Part shown: positions 23,244 through 34,305 of the stretch, piece by piece | Layout: the number at the start of each line of letters is the position of its first letter | Position numbering within the stretch: position 1 is the first letter of the stretch | Source: Coffea arabica | Taxonomy: Eukaryota > Streptophyta > Magnoliopsida > Gentianales > Rubiaceae | Length of the DNA: 64,000 nt | Assembly (NCBI RefSeq): GCF_036785885.1 | Contig: NC_092320.1 | Span: forward strand, 12,339,557 to 12,403,556 | Direction: 5' to 3' | Notes under the pieces: model-generated | What the model saw: the letters and a program-made list of their open reading frames with translations, nothing else | The model's database searches: none | What the model was told of the DNA's origin: nothing | Position numbers and translations under genes: made by a program

Positions 23244-25969
23244 CCGCGAGTCTTTACCTTGCCTCGCCAAACTAAGTACTGCTTGTTCTTTGAGCAATAT
23301 ATATGTTTTCTGTTTGGTTCTACTGGCAAAAGATTATAGTTAAAAAACAGAAGGGAGAATTAGACAAATCATGCAATGGGAATATTACCATTAATTCGTG
23401 GCTTACACATTGAAGGGGTTGAATGTTAAAAATTGGTCGGTAATAAGTCAATTTCTGAATAATTGATCTACTGCTACTTAATTGTCATGAACTCAATAAA
23501 GGAAATGTGAAAACAGAAAGAATCGTGAAATGACAATGTTGTGGCTAATCACCAATGAGGCAGTTTGGGCCAAGCAATAATGAAATCAAGACCGTGTGCA
23601 TGGGAAATGACAAACAGAAAGCTTACATGGGAGTCAATTACTATCAACCCAATCTATTGGCCGGCAATTTGAGGTAAAATCTCATGTCACTTCTGTTTAT
23701 GGAGGTTTTCCATCAAATAATTTATGGAGGTTCGGACCTTCACTTTCTTTACTTTTACTTGGCTCCTTTTTTTTTTTTTTTGATGGTTATATCATTCTTG
23801 ACTTGAAAACGATTTAACGTGTGTAGCTCCCTTCGAAAGTGTTTTGTTTGGTTCAAAGAAGGCTCCCAAGCTTATAGGAATAAGCAGAAAGATGAAGATT
23901 TGAGAATTGAACTAGATCTTTTGGATCACTTAGATAATGTACTGTGACTAGGTTAGGTGAGTTGGGTCTCGGGGACGAAAACTCTAACGAGTAACCATTA
24001 GGAGAGAAAAAACTTTCGTTACAACTCTTTAGGAGAGACTTAAATAAAAAATAGAGGTTTGAATTCAAGATTTATAATTATAGATGCCGTTTTTTGACTC
24101 AGATAATATAATACATTATATGGTTTGACGTAAATCGCCTAGAGGTGAAAATAAGTATAAACTCTGGTCATATCAAATTGAGTGTGATTTATATTTGTCA
24201 AACTCGAACTTGAGTGAGAAGTTAATTAAACTTTTAATGTAAAACTCAACCTCAACTCCAACTGAAGTTGAGCCAAACTAAGTTGAAATTACAACGAAGT
24301 AATAATTATGATATTTTTAAACTGGATAGGAGAGTCATTTTATTCTAATAAATAATCAAATTATGAGGATATACATGTAATTTCACTGCTAATAGAATAG
24401 CCATTCAAAATATATAGAATCAAGCCAGCTGCACGACGAGTCAGCAAGTCTAGTATGGCGATACATAAGTTCAACTCAACATTCTCCACAATTTAATTTT
24501 AGCTTTGACGGAGTCCGCTTGATTCGTTTGCAGTACTAAAATACCCTTGATTTATATGAACAAATGAGAAATAATTGTGAAGTTTAATTAGATCAATCCA
24601 CATTAAACACAACTCAATAATTTAAGCAGCAAATTATTGAGCGCACAGTTTGGAGATGTAATTGCACACAATCTCATCCCAGTCATGTTCCACGGTCAAT
24701 GACTCAATATATTGTTCATGCAACCGACCCTACCAAAACTCCACTTCGCGGGTGATACAAACAAAAGAACTGAGAAAAAGCGGATTTCTTTCACGTTCAG
24801 CCTCATAAAAAAAAAAAAAAACAAAAAAAAGAAAGAAAGAAAGACAGGTCTTTATTTATTTTAGAAGTAGCTGTCAAGTACGTCGGCGATTATACACCGG
24901 ACTCAAATCGGAAAATGACAATCGGCCTTTCCAACTCATAACAAAGTCCCAAGAAATAAAAGAAGACGTCAATTTTTGTCATCATAATAAGAAGACTTTT
25001 CAAGCCGCTTTTGTTTGTAAATCTTTCTTTTACCCAACAAGAAATCTTCGGATTTGCTTGCGTGTTCCTACTTTTTTCGTTCATAGTAGCGTAATTATTA
25101 TGACCCCTCTAATTCTATCCATTCAAACAGTTGTCTGTTTTTCTACTTATGCATCCTTGCTTTGCTTTTTCAAAAAATGCTGCCCAGACAAAATTAAAAG
25201 CCTTCGGTTTTTCTGTGCTTGGTTCCCTTTTGGCTTGCATTCAAATTGTGGTGGTAGTACATTTTCCTTGGCATCTCTATTGGCCCCTTTTTGGAATTTT
25301 TGGCTGTACAACGTCTTGATTTACGTTCTTCTTCTTCTTCCCCCTTTTTTTTTTTTTTTCTTTTTTTGTTTTCCCATTTGCCACATGTTTAATCACGAAT
25401 TGATGCAATTGATAAAATCCTTAAATGGGGAGGGGAGGGGTGGATACAAATTAGTCAGAGATGAGATCAAATTAAGTTTTTTTTTTTTTTTTTAAAAAAA
25501 AAGAGGCAGCCGGTGGTTGGTGTTTTAAAAGTAAAATTAGCTACAGGAGTTGAGTTCAAAATTTGTGTGTTAAAAACAAGATTAGGCCATGCCAACTTAG
25601 AAAAAGTCTAGTTGAAAAGGCAACAAGTCGTTAATTAGGTTCTCAGGAAATACGACCAATGACCAATGAAACATTCATTGCGTAAAAATATTATTATTAT
25701 ACTATTCCTAATGCTAATCTACTTTGTACTGCATTTTCAAGATATGCATCCAACTATCCTGAAAACGAAATGAAATGAAGTGGGCAAGTAGTTAAAGTAG
25801 CTACATCATCAAGCTCCCCCAAAGCCCCACAACCCACAAGCCACTCACTACCCAAGGGGTGTTCACCGGAAATTGGATATTCAGGTTCATGATTGTCCAA
25901 AGTTCATGATTGTCCAAAGAAGTTTTGATCCTAGTTGATTTTGAACAGGAAACACGAAAAAAAAAATAA

Positions 25970-27675
25970 GGGAAAATTGCATAAACCTTCCCTGAGATTT
26001 CTGATATTTGCACTGACCTCTCCTATCAATTTTGAAATAGCATTAACCTCTCCTAGAAAAAGTTGGAGCCAATTTAAAAGGTAAAAGTGTGTGAATTTAC
26101 TAGAGTACCCCCAATTGTATTTGACTTTATCAGATGAAAGGTTTGAGTACTTTCATCAAAACCAACGTTTAATTTGTTAAATAAATTAAACTAATCAAAC
26201 TATGTTTGCATAGTTAAATTAATTAACTAATTAATCTATTTTTACATAGATAAACTAATTAACTAATGAACTAATTATCTAATTAACTATTAACTAATTA
26301 ACTAATTATCTAATTAATTAATTAACTAATTTATGTTTATCAAATTAACTAATTAACTAAAGCTGTTGTCTGTCTAAAGCTAACAAACTATTTGCATGTT
26401 AAATTAATTAACTAATTAACTGCTTAACTAATTAACTAACTAATTATCTAATTAATTAATTAACTAATTTCTATTTATGTAATTATCTAATTAACTAATC
26501 AAACTATTTTTGCATAGTTAAACTAATTAACTAATTTCTATTTATCTAATTAACTAATTAACTAAAGCTGTCCAAAACTAACAAACTATTTGCATGTTAA
26601 ACTAATTAACTGCTTAACTAATTAACTAACTAATTAACTAATTAATTAATTAACTAATTAACTAATTTCTGTTTATCTAATTAACTAATTAGTTAATGCA
26701 CTAATTGGTTAATTAGCTCTATAGGCCAACGAAATTGGTTAAATAGTGCATTAAATATAAAACCTGTCAGTTTCCCATAAAAGAGCTGGTATGTTATGGG
26801 CAAAATTTTTTTTAAACTTTCACATGTTTAATTTATGTTAAATACAAAACATACTAGTTTTTCTTTGGACGCTATTTAACCCATTTTTCCCATAAAGAAC
26901 TTGTATGTTTTCCATAAAGAGTTGGTATAAAACATACTACAAAACCTGCCAGTTTCTCTTAAAGAACTGGTATGTTATGCGTTATTTAACCAATTTTCAT
27001 ATTTAAACAAATTTATGAAAATTAAAATAACGTATTTGAAAGTTGCATTTTTATTTGGAAGAACGCACTCCTTTGATGCATTTTTCACCATTTGGGAAGA
27101 GACTAAAAAATCGCCACCCTTTAGAAAGTTAGTTTAAAAATTCTCTCTTTTTGGGAATTTACTCCTTATTAATACAGCCACTATATTTATTTTCTAGTAT
27201 TAATTTTTGTTATGGTTTATGATTTTCTTATATTTTATCAAAAAAGTTAATAACTATTGTAGTTACAATTATTGAGATGTTAATTTGTCGTATGTGTAAT
27301 TCTTTTGTTTTATAAGAATTGTTATATCAGGGGTAATTTTGAAATTTAATTGCATTTAATTCCGAAACACTCATCAAACCAAACTAGATATTGGAATGAA
27401 AAATATATTGCATTTATACCCCCTAAACTTGCTTGATCCTTAATGTCTATGCCCCTCCCTTGTTAATACTAATTGTCAAGCAAAGATCAGGGCAAAATTA
27501 GAAAAATTTTCTTATTTCACTTCTACAAATAAATTTTTTAATTGGACATCAAGCCTGAGGGGAGGTTTCTGCAACGAATTGTTCCTATTCAGGGATGCTG
27601 AATGCCATTTCTAAACCTAGAGGGGAGGTCAGTGCAAGTGTCATAAACCTCAGGGGAAGTTTCTGCAATTATCCC
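25970..27675. mobile_element. Mutator-like non-autonomous element, 1.7 kb
   Basis: Flanked by perfect 9-bp direct repeats AAAAAATAA (25961-25969 and 27676-27684), the length expected for Mutator-like elements. The ends are inverted repeats of at least 65 bp: the left end reads GGGAAAATTGCATAAACC and the right end is the inverse of GGGATAATTGCAGAAACT. Both continue with the CTTGCACTGACCTCTCCT-type sequence common in plants. No transposase frame is present. The interior is AT-rich repeat arrays plus a duplicated segment around AACTGGTATGTTATG (about 26770 and 26950). Confidence 0.85.
26165..26720. repeat. AT-rich minisatellite inside the Mutator-like element
   Basis: Arrays of the 8-base word TTAACTAA and variants (TTATCTAA, TTAATTAA). 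The array also has a longer period: AACAAACTATTTGCATGTT recurs after 198 bp (26383 and 26581). TCAAACTATTTTTGCATAG forms recur near 26197 and 26498. Confidence 0.85.
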
Positions 27676-27684
27676 AAAAAATAA

Positions 27685-28059
27685 TAAACACAGTCAATTG
27701 GAATGGGTTGTGTTTGTGGCTTCATTTATTTGCCTATTATAAATGGCATGCCATGCCATCCAACCCACAGCAGTGAGCGGACCAGTGTCATTACTGATGA
27801 TGATGATGATGATGAGGCTTGAAAACATATACCGCACGTTTGGAATAGAAAGAATAAAGCCGAAAGAATGAATGTCCAAATAAATATTAATGGCTCTTCT
27901 CTTCTTTGGATACATCAAAAAACCCCCATGTGCCGGCAGGTGTACTCTGCATCACATCCAGCTAACATTGGTGCAAGTACACAAAAAGTAAACACAGGAG
28001 GATCTCTGATTTAGTGGTATCTTGTACTCCTCCTCCTCTCCAAATGCCCATGTGAACCC

Positions 28060-28090
<31 letters not shown>

Positions 28091-28559
28091 GTGTGTGCAT
28101 ACATTGCTAGTTACTAGTACATTGTAACATACATACATTGGTCATTGGCCGGCCAGCTGCTCTATTATGTATGGCGCATGATATGATGATTGTTCAGTTG
28201 GATGCTATCAATGGTGGTGGGAACCAGAATGGGATTGACAGAAACCAAGCCAATATAGCCAAACACTGCACATGCACATTTGTGCACGTATGAAACATAC
28301 AGTATTCAGAGGTTCTTCATTATTTGCGCTAAGCAACAAAGATGGACCAAAAAAAAAAAAAAACTAGTATGAGCTTTCTTTGCCGCATTACCAATTTTCC
28401 CAAGTCCCCCCCCCCCTTGAATTTTTGACTCATTCATATGCAATTTCAAGATAATCTTTGTCCATTTCCTAAAATAATCCCTCGTGAGTCAAGAGAATAT
28501 CCCCCCCAAAAAACATAAACAAAAGAAAAAAAATGCATCAATTGTGTGATACTACTACT
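27685..28559. other. Intergenic DNA downstream of the AAA-ATPase gene
   Basis: Contains a GATGATGATGAT run near 27796, a CA microsatellite and a short C run near 28407. It should include the 3' UTR of the AAA-ATPase gene on the minus strand. No gene was seen. Confidence 0.55.
28062..28089. repeat. CA dinucleotide microsatellite
   Basis: About 14 perfect CA units followed by a GTGTGTG segment that can pair with it. Confidence 0.95.
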
Positions 28560-30110
28560 TTAATTGTTCTTCTGATCACCATTATTCTGATCACGTTTGT
28601 TACAACTTTCTTGCAATTCACCATCATCATCTTCCTCTTCTTCTTCTTCTTCTTTTGGACTATCCAAAGCCCTTTTCTCCTGCTCCTCGTCTTCCACCAC
28701 TGTACCATTCAACCCCCTTGATTTCTTCTCTGCCCTCATCTTCAAAGCCTCCAAAAGCTCCCAAACAGCTCTTTCCTTGTCACGCCTGTTCTTAATCAAC
28801 ACCTCACTTATATCCGCCGGTGTCATTTCAGCCTTATCCATCACTTGTTTGAACTCTTCCTCCAAATCCCTCTCCAAATCGCCATCATTGTACCCCAAAT
28901 AATTCTTCAAGAGAATCTTCAATGCCGGAAAAGAACAGTAACTCATGAAGACATGCATGTCCATCCTCCCACTCCTCAGCAAAGCAGGATCAAGCTTCTC
29001 GATATGATTGGTAGTGAAAACAAATATCCTCTCACTCCCACAACAAGACCACAATCCATCTGTAAAATTCAACAACCCTGAAAGAGTAATCGAATTCCCA
29101 CCATCCTCCCCACCATTACTAGTCCCCGGGGGCGAAACGTCAAAATTGTTACTCCTAGCACCACCAGAATTAGCAGCGCCTCCGCTCTTCTTCCTGTTAG
29201 TCAAATTAATTGAACAATCAATATCTTCAATCACAATAATGGATTTTGAACTGGTTTTCATCAACAATTTCCTCAGCTCCGAATTGGTATGCACCTCAGT
29301 CAACTCCAGATCGTAAATGTCATACCCCAAGAAATTTGCCATTGCAGCAATCATGCTAGACTTCCCCGTCCCAGGTGGTCCGTACAACAAATATCCCCTC
29401 TTCCAAGCCCGGCCAGTCCTCTGATAAAATGCTTCCCCATTAGCAAAATCTTTAAGATCAGCCATGATTTCGGCCTTGTTGATCGGATCCATAGCTAGCG
29501 TGTCAAAAGTGCTAGGATGCTTAAAGGGTACGGACTCCCAAGGATGGCCTCGGGAGTCAAGTGACCCTCCACGTGAATTGGTGTAAAGCAACCGATCTTG
29601 GTTATTCCTACGTATTTCGCTAGCTTTTTCCATGACAAAATCTAGGTAAGATCCCAGAATAACCGACTTATCCTTCTTCTTCACGCGCAAAGTGAAGCCC
29701 CGCTTTTCTTCGGGCAACGGCCGCCAAGAAAATGTCTGGGCTTGTCTCTGAGTGACTATGTGCTCCCACAGAACCGTCACGCCCTCGTAGTTGTCCATGA
29801 GGCGGTCGTTGTTGGACAGCCCGAAGGTGATGGCGCTGGAGTTGAGCCCGCGAGTGAGGCTCAGGCGGTTGCCGGTGATGGAAGCGGAGCTGCTGAGGTA
29901 CAGCTGGACGGCGTTGTAGAGTTCGTTGGTGTTGACGCCGTCGATTTCTGTGATGTCATAGTAGCAGTAGGCTGAGAACCAATTGAAGAAGCGGTGGAAG
30001 AGTTTGAGGGATGCAAAACGAAGCTCCGGTGGGAAAACTGTGTGGAGAATGCTTTGGAAAAATGCCCATACCCCCATTACTGATGCTAGAGTTGTCCAAA
30101 ATTCCTTCAT
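28560..30110 (-). CDS. AAA-ATPase, BCS1-like family (At5g57480 type)
   Basis: An intronless gene of 516 aa from ATG 30110. The frame extends upstream to 30203, but a TATA box at 30206-30212 puts transcription start inside that extension, so the start MKEFWTTLAS is preferred. It also matches the family N-terminus. Residues 8-27 are a membrane anchor (VMGVWAFFQSILHTVFP). The plant AAA-ATP_assoc region follows, with FDITEIDG/TNELYNAVQLYLS-type sequence. The AAA core has Walker A GPPGTGKS (244-251), Walker B IIVIEDID (291-298), sensor TTNH (366-369) and the arginine-finger segment LRSGRMD. A Ser/Gly-rich insert (about 308-338) and an acidic Glu-rich tail follow. The family hydrolyses ATP to remodel or translocate proteins at membranes, often mitochondrial or ER; the exact site here is not shown. 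Confidence 0.93.
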   Translation of the reverse strand: MKEFWTTLASVMGVWAFFQSILHTVFPPELRFASLKLFHRFFNWFSAYCYYDITEIDGVNTNELYNAVQLYLSSSASITGNRLSLTRGLNSSAITFGLSNNDRLMDNYEGVTVLWEHIVTQRQAQTFSWRPLPEEKRGFTLRVKKKDKSVILGSYLDFVMEKASEIRRNNQDRLLYTNSRGGSLDSRGHPWESVPFKHPSTFDTLAMDPINKAEIMADLKDFANGEAFYQRTGRAWKRGYLLYGPPGTGKSSMIAAMANFLGYDIYDLELTEVHTNSELRKLLMKTSSKSIIVIEDIDCSINLTNRKKSGGAANSGGARSNNFDVSPPGTSNGGEDGGNSITLSGLLNFTDGLWSCCGSERIFVFTTNHIEKLDPALLRSGRMDMHVFMSYCSFPALKILLKNYLGYNDGDLERDLEEEFKQVMDKAEMTPADISEVLIKNRRDKERAVWELLEALKMRAEKKSRGLNGTVVEDEEQEKRALDSPKEEEEEEEDDDGELQESCNKRDQNNGDQKNN

Positions 30111-30205
30111 TTTTCTTTCCTTTTTGGGCTCTCTTTTTTTATCAATGCGAACGAGGAAGATGGAGGGTGGGTTTGTATGGATTTTGATAGCAGGGTTTTG
30201 CAAGA

Positions 30206-30212
30206 TTTATAG
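30206..30212 (-). promoter_or_regulatory. TATA box of the AAA-ATPase gene
   Basis: CTATAAA on the minus strand, about 100 bases before the chosen start codon and upstream of the alternative in-frame ATG at 30203. This is the main reason for rejecting the longer protein. Confidence 0.65.
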
Positions 30213-32383
30213 AGAGGAGAAATGGGATAGGGTATTTTTTTTTTTTTTTTTTTTTGGTTTTGGGTGGGGGAATTGGTTGGTTGGGGGATTCTCGAAGCTG
30301 TGGCTGAGACTTGAGAGGGGTGGACGGGAGGGGATGCGGGTGCGGGTTTGGGGCCTGCGGGGGAATAAAGTAGAAAAGGGTGTAAAAAGGTGAAGAGAGC
30401 TTTTAAGAAATTAATGAGTGAGATGAAGGAAATTAATGGAAATGAAGGGGTTTGAGCTCGAGGAGTTTATAGAGTTGGGGGAGTTTTTAAAGAGTATTGA
30501 CTATTGGGTGAGTGGGCTGGCAATTGAGTGAAAATTTTTATAGGTAGTACAAGAAAGACAGCAGTGAGAGAGAGAGAGAGGACTAAAAAACAAAAAGGAT
30601 TTTTGATGGCTGATTTGGAGAAGATATCAGAGAAGCACAGAGATGGGGTCTAGGTTAGGGTCGTAGCCCTCTAGGGTTGGAATTTTGTGATGGACAAATT
30701 CCAATGGGATTTTTTTTTTTTTTTTTTTTGGTTTGGGAAATAATTGTTTGGGTTGAATCCTTTGCTATTAAGTTTTCTTGTACCCTATAATGGAAAACTT
30801 GAACCGGCTTCTGCCAGATTGTGAAAGGAGAGGGATGTTATATCAAGGTCTTTTGGAAAGGGACAATGGAGAGGGGAAGAGGCCGTCAGACCACACGTAT
30901 TTCACTCTGAATTGCCGACTTGTGAATAGTTCCCCTCCCGGACAGTAGTACGTTGTGGCAGTAACTCAAATTTGATTACTAGTTTTTTCCAACCAAATAA
31001 ATTTCATAAAAAGGTGTATTAAAAATTGTAACGATGGTGTGAGCAAATAAATTTTGACAAATAATCCTCTATCCAAACAAATTAGTACATCAAAATATTC
31101 GGTTGAGATGCGTTATGAACATTGAAGAGGAATGTTATTTGGGGAAAACATATGACAATCATTAATTACATTTTCTCATCACCATTTTATTTTTTCCAAT
31201 TTTCGTATTATTTCATATATATCATATTATAATCACAAATACTGTGTTTGATTTATACATTATTTACACAGATTAACTTGCTTATATTATTATCAACACA
31301 TTTTTTAATTATCTTTTTATTTGACGTATATTACATAAAAAAAATGCTACAATAATTTTTAAAAAAATTATACTACCAATTAATCTCCTGTCCAAACACA
31401 ATTGTTACTGACTCATCAAGTCTTTGAAATCACTTACTTCCTCTTTGGTCTTCTCTCCACTCCAGCCGCCCAAAAAGAGAAAAGACAATCAATCATGTAA
31501 CACATTTATTAAATGCAGAAGAGAACTGAAAGTGGGCATTGGAAGCAGATTTCTAGTCCATCTTGCCATTAGTCAGACTGCATGAATGAATCAACAAAAA
31601 TATTAATGCTAAATTCATCAAAAGTGCCAACTTCGATAATTTCTCGCCTACCAAAGCTGGTTGTTAACTCGATAACCCCTCCTACTGTTGCTTGGCGCAG
31701 TAAGTATAAAATCCAAAAGCAGATGGAACTGAAAATGGGCGGGGTTCAAGAAAGAATGAAAGAAAGAAAGAAAAGAAATACCCTTGTATCATACTCATAT
31801 CATCCATCCCCAAGAAGAAGATTTGGTGATGATTCTATTTTGGTGTTTTCTTGATATTTGCTGCTGCCTCTGGCTTGTGGGGTTCTTTTCTATTTTGGAT
31901 CTATGCTTAACCAGGTGTATTATGTGGGCATATACTCTAAATCCTGAAAATAGGCATTAGATAGACCCCATCTGCAGCACATTAATAGAGCAGTTTTGCC
32001 TTACTATGTTGATGGTTGATGAGCTCCGTGCAGATGCATCTGAATTCTGACCTGTCTGAAACGTTTCAGACAAACGCCTGCTAGGGACCGTGGTTTTAGA
32101 AGCTAAGTACTACAACTGGATATTAATTTTAATTAGGGGTAGGTAGGTAGTATTTATTTGTGATCATTAGTTTATCTGTTACTAGTAAGTATTTCTTCAA
32201 GAGCTTAATACTACTCCTATACTATTAAGAAAGATTAGAGCAGGTATTTATTTATTGTATATATAATCAAGTTGTCCTAATTCACGTGCCACATTTTCAA
32301 GTGAATTATATCACTCTCTTGAAGTGGAAAAGAAAATGATACACTTGGATTTGCCAGCCCAATAGGGTTCGTCCCCGGAGTAT
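30213..32383. other. Intergenic DNA upstream of the AAA-ATPase gene
   Basis: Includes the AAA-ATPase upstream region with G-rich tracts and a GAGAGAGAGAGAG run near 30570. A MITE-like segment at about 31238-31404 has TGTGTTTGATTTATAC and GTCCAAACACAATTG ends, not confirmed by a target duplication. No gene was seen. Confidence 0.5.
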
Positions 32384-32405
32384 TATTGGCAAAGAGAAAA
32401 ATGTA

Positions 32406-33563
32406 GGGCCTGTTTGGAACCTAATTTTTTGAGAATTTGTCTAAAACTTTACTGCAGTGCATTGTATAAGTTTTTGAAAAAATTTTATAGAAGTTTTTTG
32501 TAAGGAGAAAAATTTTGTAGAAGTTTTTGTAGGGTTAAAAACTTTTTTTCTTTTCTTTTTTTTTTCTTTCTTTTTCTTTTTCTTTCTTTCCTTTCTCTTT
32601 TTTTTCTTTCTTTCTTCTTCTTCTTCTTCCCCCTTCCCCCTTCCCCGTTACCTCTGCCTCCAGCAATGCCACCTCTCGCCACCCCCTGCTTTACTTCTCC
32701 TCCTCTGCTCCGCCACCTCCTTCCTCCGCCACTCCCTTTGCCCGCCTTCCCCCTCCCCCCGCCATTCCCTCACCCCGCTTCCCCCTACTTTCCACCATTC
32801 CCTCTTCCCCCGCCACCCCCTCCCCATGCCTTCCTCCTGCTTTGCTTCTCCCCCTCTGCCCGCCTTTCCCTTCCCCCCGCCACCCCCTCACCTCGCTTCC
32901 CTCTGCCCTTCCTCCACCACCCTCTCTCGCTGCAACTTCCAAACAGGCCCACCTTCCCCCTCTACCCCGCCACCCTCACTGCCCCGCCACCCCCTCGTCA
33001 CCTTTCCCCTCCCCCCGTCACCCCCTTGGCCCCTTCCCCCTCCCCTATTCCCCTTCCCGTTTACCACCCCCGAATCCCGCCACCCGTCAAAATTTTTTTT
33101 TTTTTTGGCAAATCCCCCATTTCCCTCTGTTCTCCTCTTTCCTTGCCACCCTCACCCTCCCTCCGTGCGATCTGGTCTTGCGACTAGATCGGCCAGAGGG
33201 GAAGGGGAAGGGGGGTGGGGGAGGAGGGGGAGACGCAGAGATAAAAAAAAAACTTGCGGGGAAAAGGGAAAAAGGACAAAAAAAGGGGAGAGGAAAAAAG
33301 GAAAAAAAAAATCGGCACCGGAAAAGGTGATCGGCGTCGGAACCGGCGTCGGAGGTGGTGGCCGGTGACGGAGTAGTTGATGGAGATAGTGGTGGGTGAG
33401 GAAGAAGAAGAAAAGGGGAAGGGAGTTTTTTTTTTTGTGTTTTGGATATTTTAAGTGTGTAAGTTAAAAAATTTTGATAAGTTTTTGGGATTCCTGTAGC
33501 ACAAGTTGTTAAAAAACTTGTATAATAAAAACTTGGTAAAAACTTGGACTTCCAAACAAGCCC
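32406..33563. mobile_element. Harbinger-like (Tourist-type) element nested in the Mutator-like element
   Basis: Ends are GGGCCTGTTTGGAA and the inverse of GGGCTTGTTTGGAA, flanked by the 3-bp repeat GTA (32403-32405 and 33564-33566). The intact right arm of the host element carries a single GTA at the matching place, which confirms the insertion and its boundaries. The inside has no transposase. It is mostly a strongly strand-biased C-rich and CT-rich block followed by a purine-rich block. Confidence 0.8.
32538..33070. repeat. Pyrimidine-rich, C-rich low-complexity block
   Basis: About 120 bases of TTTCTTTC-like tract lead into about 400 bases dominated by CCCCC and CGCCACCCCC words. Proline-rich open frames arise from the composition and are not genes. 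A mirror purine-rich block follows at about 33190-33420. Confidence 0.85.
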
Positions 33564-34305
33564 GTAATTTTGGTACCTAAATTTTGACGCACGAGCGGTT
33601 TTAGTCCCTAAATTTTGGAGGAAAACAAATTTAGTACCCGAACTTTCAAATTTTGAGCACATTAAGTACTTTTGACGATTTTTTTCCAAATTGTTACCTG
33701 GAAAAGCCATGTGATAATCACGTGTCCGGCCGCAATGGAATTAAAAAAGGCCAAAAATGCAATTTTGGTACCTAAACTTTGACGCACGAGCGGTTTTAAT
33801 CCCCAAATTTTTGACGAAAACAAATTTAGTGCCCGAACTTTCAAATTTTGAACACATTAAGTACTTTTGACGATTTTTTCTCAAATTATTATTGAAAAAA
33901 GTCATATGACAGTCACGTGTTTGGCCACAATTGTATAAAAAAAAGGCCCAAAAAATGTCAAATGCCATTCTAATACTAAGTATTAAATTTAAGGACTAAT
34001 CGCGTAATAAAGAAAAAATTCAAGAACTAAATAGCATCACATGAGTCAACAAAACCCAAGAACTGATACAAATGAGCTCCAATTTCAGACAAATTTTGTG
34101 ACTTGATTCTTAGATTAATGTACTGGGACAAATTTTGTGGCAAAATTTTTCCGTAACAATTTGGGAAAAGATCGTCAAAAGTACTTAATGTACTCAAAAT
34201 TTGAAAGTTCGGATACCAAATTTGTTTTCGTCTAAAATTTGGGAATTAAAATCGTTCGTGCGTCAAAGTTTAGGTACCAAAATTACATTTTTCTCTATTG
34301 GCAAA

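Larger units (their letters stand above)
17595..25960. other. Long gene-poor stretch
   Basis: Over 8 kb with no convincing gene on either strand. It holds many poly(A)/poly(T) runs, a few microsatellites and MITE-like segments. Near 17757-17890 the minus strand reads GGGTTCGATCTC and ends in a long A tract, possibly a 5'-truncated SINE. Around 21480-21620 a short word similar to ATATATAGAAGAAAGT recurs several times. Open frames here lack family features. Confidence 0.6.
32394..34295. mobile_element. Mutator-like element interrupted by a nested transposon
   Basis: Flanked by a perfect 10-bp direct repeat TATTGGCAAA (32384-32393 and 34296-34305). The inverted ends start GAGAAAAATGTAATTTTGG and run ~150 bp through GGTACC, TTTGACGCACGA and AAGTACTTTTGACGAT. 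The left arm is tandemly duplicated with a 195-bp period (copies from 33566 and 33761). The left terminal repeat is split 12 bp from its end by a Harbinger-like element at 32406-33563. Without that insert it is about 740 bp with no transposase. Confidence 0.82.

Noticed and set aside
25058-25495. 145-codon open frame with phenylalanine runs
   Set aside because: Its length comes from T homopolymers. It is hydrophobic by composition, with no family features.
26165-26720. CRISPR-like spaced repeat array
   Set aside because: The repeat is an 8-base AT word with no regular unique spacers, in a eukaryotic transposon.
30111-30203. 31-residue N-terminal extension of the AAA-ATPase
   Set aside because: The TATA box lies just upstream of that ATG, so transcription should start inside the extension. 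The shorter start matches the family.
32666-33368. Long overlapping proline- and serine-rich open frames on both strands
   Set aside because: They arise from C-rich and purine-rich low-complexity DNA inside a transposon. Several frames are open at once and none has domain character.
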